From positions 1 through 43,440 of the forward strand of contig JABFRQ010000009.1 in assembly GCA_013141075.1 (NCBI GenBank): a stretch of 43,440 nucleotides of DNA, written 5' to 3'. This DNA comes from Methylotenera sp. GTDB taxonomy: Bacteria > Pseudomonadota > Gammaproteobacteria > Burkholderiales > Methylophilaceae. Position 1 is the stretch's first letter. Each line of letters starts with the position of its first letter. Below are positions 17,575-25,663 of this stretch, one piece after another. A program made the translations under genes and the position numbers. The notes under the pieces were generated by a model that was given only the letters and a program-made list of their open reading frames with translations, was not told the DNA's origin and did no database searches.

Positions 17575-19038
17575 TTACTCTTGCGCCACTTTGGTTTTCG
17601 CCAACGCAGGGTTAGTCGAAAAATATTTTTTAATACCTGTCAAAATTGAACTCACCAACTTATCTTGGTAATCACTATCGTTCAATCTACGCTCTTCATC
17701 TGGGTTACTAATAAACGCAGTTTCTACCAAAATTGAGGGAATATCAGGCGATTTCAACACTGCAAAAGCAGCTTGCTCTACGCGCTTAGCATGCAAAGTA
17801 TTGATATTGGCAATTTGCCCCAACACCGCCTTACCTAACTTTAAGCTGTCGTTAATGGTGGCAGTTTGTGATAAATCTAGCAAAGTTTTCGCTAAATTTG
17901 GGTCTTTCACATCTAAACTCACACCGCCGATTAAGTCAGATTCATTTTCTTTTTTGGCCAAATAACGTGCGCTGGCGCTGGTGGCGCCACGTTCAGACAG
18001 CGCAAATACCGACGAACCTTTAGCCGCAGGGTTGGTAAATGCATCTGCATGAATTGAGATAAACAAGTCAGCCTGCATATTGCGCGCCTTAACTACACGG
18101 CCATGCAGGGGGATAAAATAATCACTATCACGCGTTAAAACCGCGCGCATATTGGGTTCGTTATCAATTTGTTCTTTGAGTTTTTTAGCAATCATCAAAG
18201 TGACGTCTTTTTCACGGCTACCACTCGCACCTCGTGCACCTGGGTCTTCTCCACCGTGACCTGCATCAAGAGCAATAGTGATTTGGCGTGTGTCTTTATT
18301 GATGCCTTTGTTAACGTCTGCATTATTAAAGGTATTTTTCTTTTCAGACTTCTCAGTCGTCATTTCAACTGGTTTAACCACTTTTAGATCATTCGGTGCG
18401 CTTGGTTCTGATGCGCTTGGTTCTGACGTGTCGACTTGTTGCTGTGGCAGCGGCTCCACAATCACGCGTGGCTGAGTTGTGCCCGCTGGATTGCTTGTAG
18501 TTGGGTTATTATTTGCAGCAGGTTCAGGTATGGCGCCAACTTGCGAATTCGTTTCTAACGGTAAATTAGCCGCATTGCTAGCATTAGTAGTCGCATCGCG
18601 CTCTGCCACCATAGCCATCAGTGGGTCCTTTAGCGGGTAAACATCTAACACCAACCGATGCTTGTAATCAGCAGTGGGCGCTAACGTAAAGGCATTTGGC
18701 TTGGCTTCTGTTTTTAAATCGACCACTAAACGTACCACATTGAGCTGAAATTTAGCCACACGAATTTGCTTGATGTACGGGTCACTCGCCAAAATTTTAT
18801 CGGTGAGCGATTTTACAATTTGGTTTAAATCAATATTTTCAACGTCAATCACCACGCGGTCAGGGTTGGTAATTACCTGCATTTTGTACGTAAAAGGCTT
18901 AGTAGATTCTAATGTAATACGTGTGTAATCTTGGGCTGGCCAAACGCGGGCGGCAATCACGGAATTTTCCGCATATGCACTTTGAACTATGCCAAGCGTT
19001 AAAGCTAAAAAAATACATAGGCTTATTAATAACTTCAT
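17575..19038 (-). CDS. amiC: N-acetylmuramoyl-L-alanine amidase (AmiC type, AMIN + Amidase_3)
   Basis: This periplasmic zinc amidase cuts the peptide stem from peptidoglycan to split daughter cells. The start is ATG 19038, overlapping the tsaE stop as ATGA. This gives a clean signal peptide ending in QSAYA, while the upstream ATG at 19065 would bury it. Domain order is an AMIN septum-targeting domain (about residues 25-140) and a Pro/Ser/Asn-rich linker with repeated SEPSA units (about 160-240). The Amidase_3 domain (about 255-475) follows, with zinc-site motifs DAGHGGEDPGA, SREKDV (Glu), SIHADAF and ILVETAFISNPDEE. tsaE-amiC is a classic pair in this order. It is 487 residues long. Confidence 0.93.
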   Translation of the reverse strand: MKLLISLCIFLALTLGIVQSAYAENSVIAARVWPAQDYTRITLESTKPFTYKMQVITNPDRVVIDVENIDLNQIVKSLTDKILASDPYIKQIRVAKFQLNVVRLVVDLKTEAKPNAFTLAPTADYKHRLVLDVYPLKDPLMAMVAERDATTNASNAANLPLETNSQVGAIPEPAANNNPTTSNPAGTTQPRVIVEPLPQQQVDTSEPSASEPSAPNDLKVVKPVEMTTEKSEKKNTFNNADVNKGINKDTRQITIALDAGHGGEDPGARGASGSREKDVTLMIAKKLKEQIDNEPNMRAVLTRDSDYFIPLHGRVVKARNMQADLFISIHADAFTNPAAKGSSVFALSERGATSASARYLAKKENESDLIGGVSLDVKDPNLAKTLLDLSQTATINDSLKLGKAVLGQIANINTLHAKRVEQAAFAVLKSPDIPSILVETAFISNPDEERRLNDSDYQDKLVSSILTGIKKYFSTNPALAKTKVAQE

Positions 19039-19532
19039 TTTTTTGTAGAAATTGCCTGTAAACATTGTTGTCCTAAAACTGAATGGGCAGATACTTGTAT
19101 ATTGCGGCCTAAATTTAAACCTATATTTTTAATACTAAAAGTAACATTAAGGTCAGGCGTTGGTAAACAATTTTGCGCCTTTTCTGGCCACTCAATTATA
19201 CACACGCTACTGGCATTAAAGTAATCTCTAAAACCTGCTTCTTCCCATTCTTCTTCATCATTAAAACGATATAAGTCAAAATGATACAGCATTAAGTTAG
19301 AATTAGCATGAGATTTAACTTCATAAGATTCTACCAGCGTATAAGTTGGGCTTTTTACCTTGCCAACATAGCCTAGCGCATGCAATAAACCGCGCACCAA
19401 AGTGGTTTTTCCTGTGCCTAAATCGCCGTGCAAATAGATGGTTAAATTGGGCACAATCACTTTAGCTAAAACTGCGCCAAATTGCAGCGTGGCTGCTTCA
19501 TCGGCCAAATCACGTGTAAAATTCTTATCCAT
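19035..19532 (-). CDS. tsaE: tRNA threonylcarbamoyladenosine biosynthesis ATPase TsaE
   Basis: This is the ATPase of the TsaBDE complex that makes t6A37 in ANN-decoding tRNAs. It has the P-loop HGDLGTGKTT, the family SPTYTLVE segment, YHFDLYRF, and the late IEWPEKA motif. The start is ATG 19532, with AAGG six bases upstream; a TTG two codons earlier also reads. It gives 165 residues, the usual size. Its ATG shares two bases with the ATG of queG on the other strand, and its stop overlaps the amiC start, so it is packed tightly on both sides. TsaB and TsaD are not in the window. Confidence 0.95.
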   Translation of the reverse strand: MDKNFTRDLADEAATLQFGAVLAKVIVPNLTIYLHGDLGTGKTTLVRGLLHALGYVGKVKSPTYTLVESYEVKSHANSNLMLYHFDLYRFNDEEEWEEAGFRDYFNASSVCIIEWPEKAQNCLPTPDLNVTFSIKNIGLNLGRNIQVSAHSVLGQQCLQAISTKK

Positions 19533-20601
19533 GCGCAACCTTAACGACTTTACTCAACTTTCCGCTGACATCAAACGCTGGGGAATTGAGCTCGGCTTTG
19601 CCGAAATTGGCATTACCGATACCGATTTGTCGGCGGCTGAAGTTGAGCATCAAGCTTGGATTGCAAAAGGTTTTCATGGTGAAATGGATTATATGGCAAA
19701 ACATGGCGTGAAGCGCACGCGCCCTGCTGATTTAGTGCCAAATACCATACGCGTGATTTCCGCACGGCTAGATTACTTGCCGCCTAATGTTGTGGATAGT
19801 GAAGCCGTGATGCAAAATAGCGAAAAAGCCTTTATTTCACGCTACGCGTTAGGGCGCGATTATCACAAAGTAATGCGTAATAAACTGCAAAAACTATGTG
19901 AAAAGATTCAGGCCGAAATTGCAGGCTATGAATTTCAATATCGTGCCTTTACAGACAGTGCACCAGTGCTAGAAGTCGCTCTAGCTGAGAAAGCAGGCTT
20001 AGGTTGGCGCGGCAAGCACACCCTACTCCTTAATAAAAATCACGGCTCATGGTTCTTTTTGGGCGAAATTTATACCAACCTACCACTAACCATAGACATG
20101 CCTGCAAGCAACCATTGCGGCACATGCACTAGCTGCATCACCATATGCCCCACACAGGCCATTACCGCGCCTTATGAAGTGGATGCTCGGCGTTGCATTT
20201 CATACCTCACCATTGAGCTTAAAACAGCGATTCCTGTTGAATTTAGGCCGCTCATCGGCAACCGCGTGTATGGCTGCGATGATTGCCAATTGGTTTGCCC
20301 GTGGAATAAATTTGCAGAAATTACCAAGGAGCCAGATTTTGCAGTCAAAAATGGTTTAGATAACATTAGCTTAGTGGAATGTTTTGCATGGAGCGAGGCA
20401 CAATTCAAGCAGAATATGGCTGGCAGTGCCATTTATCGAATTGGCTATACGCAATGGTTGCGTAATATTGCCGTTGGTTTGGGCAATGCTGCCACTACGC
20501 CAGAAATTGTTGCAGCACTACAAAACCGTATTAATGATGAAAATACAATGTTGCGCGAGCATATAAGCTGGGCGCTCGCGCAACATTCAAAGCTTATTTA
20601 A
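19531..20601 (+). CDS. queG: Epoxyqueuosine reductase QueG
   Basis: It reduces epoxyqueuosine in tRNA to queuosine, using a cobalamin cofactor and two 4Fe-4S clusters. The two ferredoxin-type cysteine sets are present: CGTCTSCITICP (C196, C199, C202, C206) and YGCDDCQLVCP (C249, C252, C256). The AFTDSAPVLE segment with the proposed catalytic Asp is also present, and the C-terminus carries HEAT-like helices. The start is ATG 19531, where homology begins. The frame is open further upstream, but that part is antisense to tsaE. No Shine-Dalgarno is seen, because the region codes for tsaE on the other strand. At 356 residues it is slightly short. With queD it marks queuosine synthesis in this organism. 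Confidence 0.95.
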   Translation: MRNLNDFTQLSADIKRWGIELGFAEIGITDTDLSAAEVEHQAWIAKGFHGEMDYMAKHGVKRTRPADLVPNTIRVISARLDYLPPNVVDSEAVMQNSEKAFISRYALGRDYHKVMRNKLQKLCEKIQAEIAGYEFQYRAFTDSAPVLEVALAEKAGLGWRGKHTLLLNKNHGSWFFLGEIYTNLPLTIDMPASNHCGTCTSCITICPTQAITAPYEVDARRCISYLTIELKTAIPVEFRPLIGNRVYGCDDCQLVCPWNKFAEITKEPDFAVKNGLDNISLVECFAWSEAQFKQNMAGSAIYRIGYTQWLRNIAVGLGNAATTPEIVAALQNRINDENTMLREHISWALAQHSKLI

Positions 20602-20613
20602 ATTAAGACTAAA

Positions 20614-21804
20614 TCAATCATCAGCAGTAGAAACAATTTTATGAATGCTTAAATCTGCACCATCAAATTCTTCTTCTTGACCCATGCGAATGCCAATCAC
20701 TTTTTTAAGTGCTCCGTACACAATATAACCACCAGCAAATGCAATAACTACGCCTAAGCCTGTACCAATCAATTGCGACATAAAACTCACGCCGCCTCTG
20801 CCGCCCAACATTTGAGAGCCGAAAATACCAGCCGCAATACCGCCCCACGCTCCACATAAGCCGTGCAGCGGCCATACGCCTAGCACGTCATCGATTTTCA
20901 AACGGTTTTGTGTTTGGGTAAAAGCCCAAACAAACAACACGCCTGCCACAATGCCCGTAACCAATGCACCAAGTGGGTGCATTAAATCTGAACCCGCACA
21001 CACCGCTACCAAACCTGCCAATGGGCCGTTATGCACAAAGCCAGGGTCATTTTTACCCATCACTAGCGCTGCCAAAGTGCCGCCAACAAGCGCCATCAAT
21101 GAATTGACTGCCACCAAACCAGAAATACCTTGAATACTCTGTGCAGACATGACGTTAAAACCAAACCAGCCTACCGTGAGTATCCACGCACCTAACGCTA
21201 AAAACGGAATATTTGACGGTGGGTGCGCTTGTACACGACCATCTTTACCATAACGACCAGCACGAGCGCCAAGTAACAGCACAGCTGCCAAGGCAATCCA
21301 ACCGCCCATTGCATGCACCACTATTGAGCCTGCAAAATCATGAAACTCAGCACCGAAGTTTAATTTTAGCCAATCTTGAATGCCGTAATGATGGTTCCAA
21401 GCGATGCCTTCAAAGAATGGATAAACGAAGCCTACCAATAAAAATGTAGCGGCAAGTTGTGGGTTAAATCTAGCACGCTCTGCAATACCACCAGAAACAA
21501 TGGCTGGAATAGCCGCCGCAAAAGTCAATAAAAAGAAGAACTTAACTAAGTCATAGCCATTTTTAGCAGCCAATACTTCAGCGCTGCTGAAAAAACTGAT
21601 GCCATAAGCGATGCTGTAACCGATAAAAAAGTAAGCGATGGTTGACACAGAAAAATCAACCATAATTTTAACTAAAGCGTTGACCTGATTTTTTTTGCGC
21701 ACTGTGCCAACTTCTAAAAAGGCAAAACCAGCATGCATTGCAAGCACCATAATGGCGCCTAATAATACAAATAACACATCATTTGACGAGACTAACGCTT
21801 CCAT
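20614..21804 (-). CDS. amtB: Ammonium transporter Amt
   Basis: This is an inner-membrane ammonium channel that is induced when nitrogen is scarce. The 396-residue protein has the expected string of about 11 membrane segments. It starts near GAIMVLAMHAGFAFLEVGTV and has no signal peptide. The ammonium path residues are D156 in HDFAGS and the twin histidines H164 (VHAMGG) and H314 (PLHGLCGAWGG). The C-terminal tail is short and ends with the acidic EEEFDGADLSIHK stretch, typical of the region that docks PII proteins. No glnK lies beside it, unlike in many proteobacteria. Upstream are a sigma-54 promoter and two NtrC boxes, listed separately. GGAG lies ten bases before the ATG. Confidence 0.95.
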   Translation of the reverse strand: MEALVSSNDVLFVLLGAIMVLAMHAGFAFLEVGTVRKKNQVNALVKIMVDFSVSTIAYFFIGYSIAYGISFFSSAEVLAAKNGYDLVKFFFLLTFAAAIPAIVSGGIAERARFNPQLAATFLLVGFVYPFFEGIAWNHHYGIQDWLKLNFGAEFHDFAGSIVVHAMGGWIALAAVLLLGARAGRYGKDGRVQAHPPSNIPFLALGAWILTVGWFGFNVMSAQSIQGISGLVAVNSLMALVGGTLAALVMGKNDPGFVHNGPLAGLVAVCAGSDLMHPLGALVTGIVAGVLFVWAFTQTQNRLKIDDVLGVWPLHGLCGAWGGIAAGIFGSQMLGGRGGVSFMSQLIGTGLGVVIAFAGGYIVYGALKKVIGIRMGQEEEFDGADLSIHKIVSTADD

Positions 21805-21840
21805 AGCAATATTACTCCGTGATTTTTATGCGGATAATTA

Positions 21841-21858
21841 AAGCAAATAACGAGCCAA
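21841..21858 (-). promoter_or_regulatory. Sigma-54 (RpoN) promoter of amtB
   Basis: Read on the minus strand, TTGGCTCGTTATTTGCTT has the -24 GG (21856-21855) and -12 GC (21844-21843) separated by exactly ten bases. It differs from YTGGCACGrNNNTTGCW at only two positions. Transcription would start about 21831, some 27 bases before the ATG. Confidence 0.85.
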
Positions 21859-21909
21859 CAGCTAACTCATTGTTTTTAATTATTTATTATTTTATAAAAG
21901 ACGTAAATT

Positions 21910-21926
21910 TGCACTTAATTGGTGCA
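21910..21926. promoter_or_regulatory. NtrC-type enhancer box, proximal
   Basis: TGCACTTAATTGGTGCA is one base off the NtrC dyad TGCAC-C-N5-G-GTGCA. It is centred about 90 bases upstream of the predicted sigma-54 start, where an enhancer should be. Confidence 0.8.
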
Positions 21927-21939
21927 ATGCATTATTGAT

Positions 21940-21956
21940 AGCACTGTATTAGTGCA
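21940..21956. promoter_or_regulatory. NtrC-type enhancer box, distal
   Basis: AGCACTGTATTAGTGCA is a second, weaker dyad. Its centre is 30 bases from the proximal box, about three helical turns, so two NtrC dimers could sit on the same face. Confidence 0.72.
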
Positions 21957-21982
21957 AATTGAAGATTGTTATTGAAGTAAAA

Positions 21983-22675
21983 TTAAAACAGCATATTACC
22001 CGAACCATCGTTTAGCACCATGTTGCTCGCCTCTGGATTACCCGTCCAAAAATGATAAAACTCACGAATCACCACTAAAAACAAACGTCGATTGTGTTTA
22101 ATGTTAAAAAGCGGCAATGTTTGGTCTACAGCAGTTCGAAAGGTTTTATGATTTTTTTCGGGCGCATCTTTTAAACGTACAAGCAAAATTTTGGCAAGCT
22201 TAACGCGCGCATCTACTAATTTTTGCTCAGCGCCTGCTTGGCGCAACGCTTGAGAATAAGCCTTAATAGGCCAAGTTTCATGCGCTTCGAATTTCTCAGT
22301 AGCCAGGCTATCAATCAACGATTTTAATGAGGCTGGCAAAGGCACCCACTGTAGCGGCACGACATCAAAGCCTGGATTGATATTTAACGCAGCAATCGCT
22401 TTAATGTCTTTAATCCAAAACGGATAAAATTCACGCAACGCTGTCAAGGTAACATGCCAGTCATCAGCAGGTATTGTCTCCATGACAGTTTCTACTACGG
22501 CTCGGTAATCTGACCCATCCAAATCTTTATCTGCAAGATGTACCGCTATTTGCTCAAGAAGTGAAGATCGCTTATACAGCAAGCCCGCACTAGCACCTTT
22601 GGCCTGCAACAGCTTTAAATATGCCTGAATAGCTTCATTTTCACGTGTTAAATTCATTGAGTTGTTATTTTTCAT
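21983..22675 (-). CDS. Unrecognised protein made of two related repeats (REFY.FW)
   Basis: I do not recognise this 230-residue protein. It has no signal peptide or membrane segment and looks mostly helical and charged, so it is probably cytoplasmic. Its two halves align: residues about 15-97 and 135-218 share a pattern of AYxxxLxxxGA, an Arg-Leu-rich helix with LxD, a spaced RxxV, and the ending LREFYPFW (80-87) versus IREFYHFW (203-210). This indicates an internal duplication. It reads away from DUF3301 and towards amtB, from which it is separated by the NtrC/sigma-54 region. Two ATGs (codons 1 and 7) are possible. The function is unknown. Confidence 0.75.
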   Translation of the reverse strand: MKNNNSMNLTRENEAIQAYLKLLQAKGASAGLLYKRSSLLEQIAVHLADKDLDGSDYRAVVETVMETIPADDWHVTLTALREFYPFWIKDIKAIAALNINPGFDVVPLQWVPLPASLKSLIDSLATEKFEAHETWPIKAYSQALRQAGAEQKLVDARVKLAKILLVRLKDAPEKNHKTFRTAVDQTLPLFNIKHNRRLFLVVIREFYHFWTGNPEASNMVLNDGSGNMLF

Positions 22676-22814
22676 ATCGTCTACACAAAACTATAGCTGA
22701 TAACGGTGTGGTTTAGCTTACAATTCTGAACAATAATCGACTTTATTTTTAGTTAGCCATAATTTTCAGCTGCTATTGTAAAGATACAACAATTAAACTG
22801 TAGAAAGCAATAGA

Positions 22815-23126
22815 ATGGAATTGATATTATTATTCGTGCTGATTGCACTCGCCTGGTTTTGGTTAGATAGCATGGATAAACGCGAACGCGCCATTTTATT
22901 AGGTCAAGAGCTCGCTTCGCGCTTTAACTTACAATTGCTAGATGAAACGGTGGCATGTAACAAACTTTGGCTGGCGCGCAACCGTCGTGGGCACGTGCAG
23001 TTTTTGCGCACTTATGCGTTTGAAGTAAGCGCCAGCGGAGCGGAGCGCTTGCATTGCCACCTTGTTTTATTGGGCAATCAGCTGGGGGAATGGCACATTC
23101 CACCTTATCAGCAACCGATGGAATAA
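22815..23126 (+). CDS. DUF3301 family small membrane-anchored protein
   Basis: This 103-residue protein fits the DUF3301 family. It has one N-terminal hydrophobic segment (about 3-17) running into WFWLDSMDKRE, then the conserved QLLDETVAC and a FLRTYAFEVSASGAERLHCHLVLLG stretch split across residues 62-86. The family is widespread in beta- and gammaproteobacteria, and its function is not known to me. It is probably held to the inner membrane with the C-terminal part in the cytoplasm. ATG 22815 is preceded by AGAAAG. It stands alone; a related hairpin repeat follows it. Confidence 0.85.
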   Translation: MELILLFVLIALAWFWLDSMDKRERAILLGQELASRFNLQLLDETVACNKLWLARNRRGHVQFLRTYAFEVSASGAERLHCHLVLLGNQLGEWHIPPYQQPME

Positions 23127-23155
23127 TCGTCCAACAATCCTAGAGAGAAAAACGC

Positions 23156-23192
23156 TGCCCTGCGAGCCTTTATTTATAAGGCTCGCAGGGCA
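23156..23192. repeat. 15-bp hairpin of the GCCCTGCGAGCC family after the DUF3301 gene
   Basis: TGCCCTGCGAGCCTT (23156-23170) pairs perfectly with 23178-23192 around a 7-base AT loop. The arm core is identical to that of the terminator at 6034-6076. No T-run follows, so termination is uncertain. Confidence 0.75.
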
Positions 23193-23252
23193 TCTGCAAT
23201 GAGTATGTGTGAATTTTAATTTAAAATTCCCATTTTAATGTGTATTCTCCAA

Positions 23253-25529
23253 TCAAAAATCATAAGTCAAAGTAGCACGTCCAGAAATTGGAGAGCCAGG
23301 CGTAATGTTGTTATTGTTATGTGCGTATAAAGCGTATTCTTTATTGGTTAAATTCTCAACATTCACTTGCAAACGTAGCTTGTCGCTCAATTTTCCATAA
23401 ATAGCCGCATCCAAACGCGTATATCCTGGCAATATTACGCTTTGCGTGGCGGTGGGGATAGCGGCATACATTTCTGATCGGCTAATAACGCCAATCGCAG
23501 CACCCCAAGTACGATTGAAATTATAGCGATTCCATAATGAAAACGTGTTTGTTGGTGTTTGTGCTAACGTTGCGCCTTGCAGAATTGCGCCTGCTCCTGC
23601 GCCTTGTTGCTCTGTAATTTCACCTTGCTGATATGCATAACCACCAAATATGCTCCATTGCTTGGTGACATTGCCTGCAATACCTAGCTCCACACCTTTG
23701 GTGGTCTGACCATCTACTAAAATGGTTTGCGCATTGTTAAGTGGATCTGAAACTGCTATATTTTCACGATTTAACTTGTAGGCGGCGGCGGTTAACGATA
23801 AATTTTTCGTCACATCCCATTTTGCGCCAATTTCAGTATTGATGAATTTTTCAGGCGCAAATGATTGATTAGTCAAGGTAAGCGAAGTGAGTTGGTCACC
23901 AGCGCGTGGCACGTAAGAGATGCTGTAATTCGTGTACAGTGAAACTGGCTCAACTGGCTTGTAAATCAAACCTGCACGTGTTGATATAAAACTATCGCTC
24001 ACACTAAAACTTTCTGAAACAAGAGAACCAACAGCAGCGCCCTTTTTCTCGCCATTAAAGTCTGCTTTAAATTGGTCATGCCTTAAGCCCACAATTGCCT
24101 GCCAATTTGGTGACAATGTAATTTGATCTTGCAGGTAAAACCCCACCACATTTACCATAGATTGATTGTCACGAAACGAGTTATCACTGTTAATTAAATT
24201 TGCGCTAAAACTCACTGGCATATTGCCAATTTGCGTGGCAGTGTTAGCATTTAAAAACACCGATGTGCTATTTGAGTTGTTAAAAAAAGCAGTCAGTCTT
24301 GAGTTGTTCGTATCTTGCTTGGCAAGCTCTAAACCTGCTAGCAGCTTATGCTCTACTGTCCCCCATTTTGCGGTATAAGTTAAGTCGGTCTGGTTAATCA
24401 GATTTTCACGCTGCGTTACATCGCGATAACCACGCACGGTGAAGTCACCATTATTAGCAATAGCGCTATCGACATACACATTTTGATAAAACTTATTGTA
24501 ATTAGCATAGCGCGTGCGATTTTTAATACCTACACCATTATCAAACGCATGCTCAAGCATCGCGTTAAAAGCTGTTGTTTCAGTTTCAGCTGGGCTGAGC
24601 CTTGCGCTACCATAAAATGTGCTGGTGTCGCTAAGATTGTAAACACGACGATTGATAATGGTATTGCCAGCGCCGTTCACAGAAGGCACACCGCGGTCTG
24701 CAATGCGCTTATCTTTAAAATACTCCATGCCAAACGTAATCTTGGTTTTATCGCTCGGCACCACCGTAAACGTAGGCGTAATGCCGTAGCGCTCAATATC
24801 TACACCGTTTCGATAAGAACCAGAGTTTTCATAAACAGTATTGATGCGAAATGCAATATCATCGGTTAGCGCTTGACCAACATCACCAGCAATACGCTTG
24901 TAATTGTATGCGCCATAACTTGCGGTGAGTTCTTTTACCGTATCCCAACCTGCTTCTTTAGCTACACGATTCACCACGCCACCTGCCCCGCCGCGACCAA
25001 AAATCATGCCATTAGGGCCTTTTAATACTTCAATACGGTCAGTATTGTAAAAATCACGGTAGGTTTGCACATCATCACGTATGCCATCCATAAAAAAGTC
25101 ACCTGTAGTTGCATTGCCACGAAAAATAACCGCATCGCGATTACCCTCGCCTTGCGCTGCTTGCACGCCTGGCACATATCTAATCGCCTCTGCCACGCTT
25201 TGTACAGATTGATCTTTAATTTGATCTTGCGTGATAACCGCAATAGACTGCGGCGTATCGCGTAAGGCGGCATCTGTTTTAGTGGCGGTATTACTACTTT
25301 TTGCGTGGTAACCTTTCACTGGTTTTGTATCGCTCCATTTTGGCGCAGTAATCTTAATCTCTTCAAGCTTAATGACTATATTCTTCAACTCTTCAAGCTG
25401 ATTGACTTCGCTTTTAATCTCTTCACTTGCCATCATATCGTCTGGTATTTTATCGACTTTCGTTTCTGCCATTGCGTAACCAGAAGCAAACGTAGCCATT
25501 ACCGCTAACCATATTATTTTCTTATCCAT
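23253..25529 (-). CDS. TonB-dependent siderophore receptor (FhuA/FhuE-like)
   Basis: It is an outer-membrane gated beta-barrel for ferric-siderophore uptake. The 758 residues begin with a signal peptide ending YAMA (about residue 21). A charged helical stretch of Glu and Lys (about 33-58) follows, then a likely TonB box near EEIKITAP. The plug domain runs from about 85 with DTPQSIAVITQDQI and VPGV, then FRGN, DGIRDD, RIEVLKGPNGMIFGRG and GGVVN. A 22-strand-type barrel follows and ends in Phe as expected (TLTYDF). The DTPQS form of the plug is typical of hydroxamate receptors, but the ligand cannot be told from sequence. Two Fur boxes lie just upstream, so iron represses it. No siderophore synthesis genes are in the window. 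Confidence 0.92.
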   Translation of the reverse strand: MDKKIIWLAVMATFASGYAMAETKVDKIPDDMMASEEIKSEVNQLEELKNIVIKLEEIKITAPKWSDTKPVKGYHAKSSNTATKTDAALRDTPQSIAVITQDQIKDQSVQSVAEAIRYVPGVQAAQGEGNRDAVIFRGNATTGDFFMDGIRDDVQTYRDFYNTDRIEVLKGPNGMIFGRGGAGGVVNRVAKEAGWDTVKELTASYGAYNYKRIAGDVGQALTDDIAFRINTVYENSGSYRNGVDIERYGITPTFTVVPSDKTKITFGMEYFKDKRIADRGVPSVNGAGNTIINRRVYNLSDTSTFYGSARLSPAETETTAFNAMLEHAFDNGVGIKNRTRYANYNKFYQNVYVDSAIANNGDFTVRGYRDVTQRENLINQTDLTYTAKWGTVEHKLLAGLELAKQDTNNSRLTAFFNNSNSTSVFLNANTATQIGNMPVSFSANLINSDNSFRDNQSMVNVVGFYLQDQITLSPNWQAIVGLRHDQFKADFNGEKKGAAVGSLVSESFSVSDSFISTRAGLIYKPVEPVSLYTNYSISYVPRAGDQLTSLTLTNQSFAPEKFINTEIGAKWDVTKNLSLTAAAYKLNRENIAVSDPLNNAQTILVDGQTTKGVELGIAGNVTKQWSIFGGYAYQQGEITEQQGAGAGAILQGATLAQTPTNTFSLWNRYNFNRTWGAAIGVISRSEMYAAIPTATQSVILPGYTRLDAAIYGKLSDKLRLQVNVENLTNKEYALYAHNNNNITPGSPISGRATLTYDF

Positions 25530-25561
25530 TACTGACCTTTTAAATTCATTTCAACAACAAT

Positions 25562-25578
25562 AGAATGAGAATCATTCT
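25562..25578. promoter_or_regulatory. Fur box 1 of the TonB receptor
   Basis: AGAATGA and TCATTCT, 7-base perfect arms around GAA, give a good match to the Fur consensus. It lies 33-49 bases before the start codon, immediately downstream of the predicted transcription start. Confidence 0.82.
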
Positions 25579-25589
25579 TAATTAAGAAA

Positions 25590-25618
25590 ATTATATATGA
25601 GAATAATTCTCATTACAA
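25590..25618 (-). promoter_or_regulatory. Sigma-70 promoter of the TonB receptor with Fur box 2 in its spacer
   Basis: On the minus strand TTGTAA (25618-25613) and TATAAT (25595-25590) are 17 bases apart. Nearly the whole spacer is a palindrome, ATGAGAAT-A-ATTCTCAT (25597-25613), with perfect 8-base arms matching the Fur box. Bound Fur-iron would block RNA polymerase directly. Confidence 0.82.
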
Positions 25619-25663
25619 TAGTAAAAAATAAAATTATATTCAAACAAATGTTAAAATGCGCAT

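Noticed and set aside
24483..24869. 128-codon plus-strand ORF inside the TonB receptor gene
   Set aside because: Antisense shadow of a well-supported gene; no recognisable domain.
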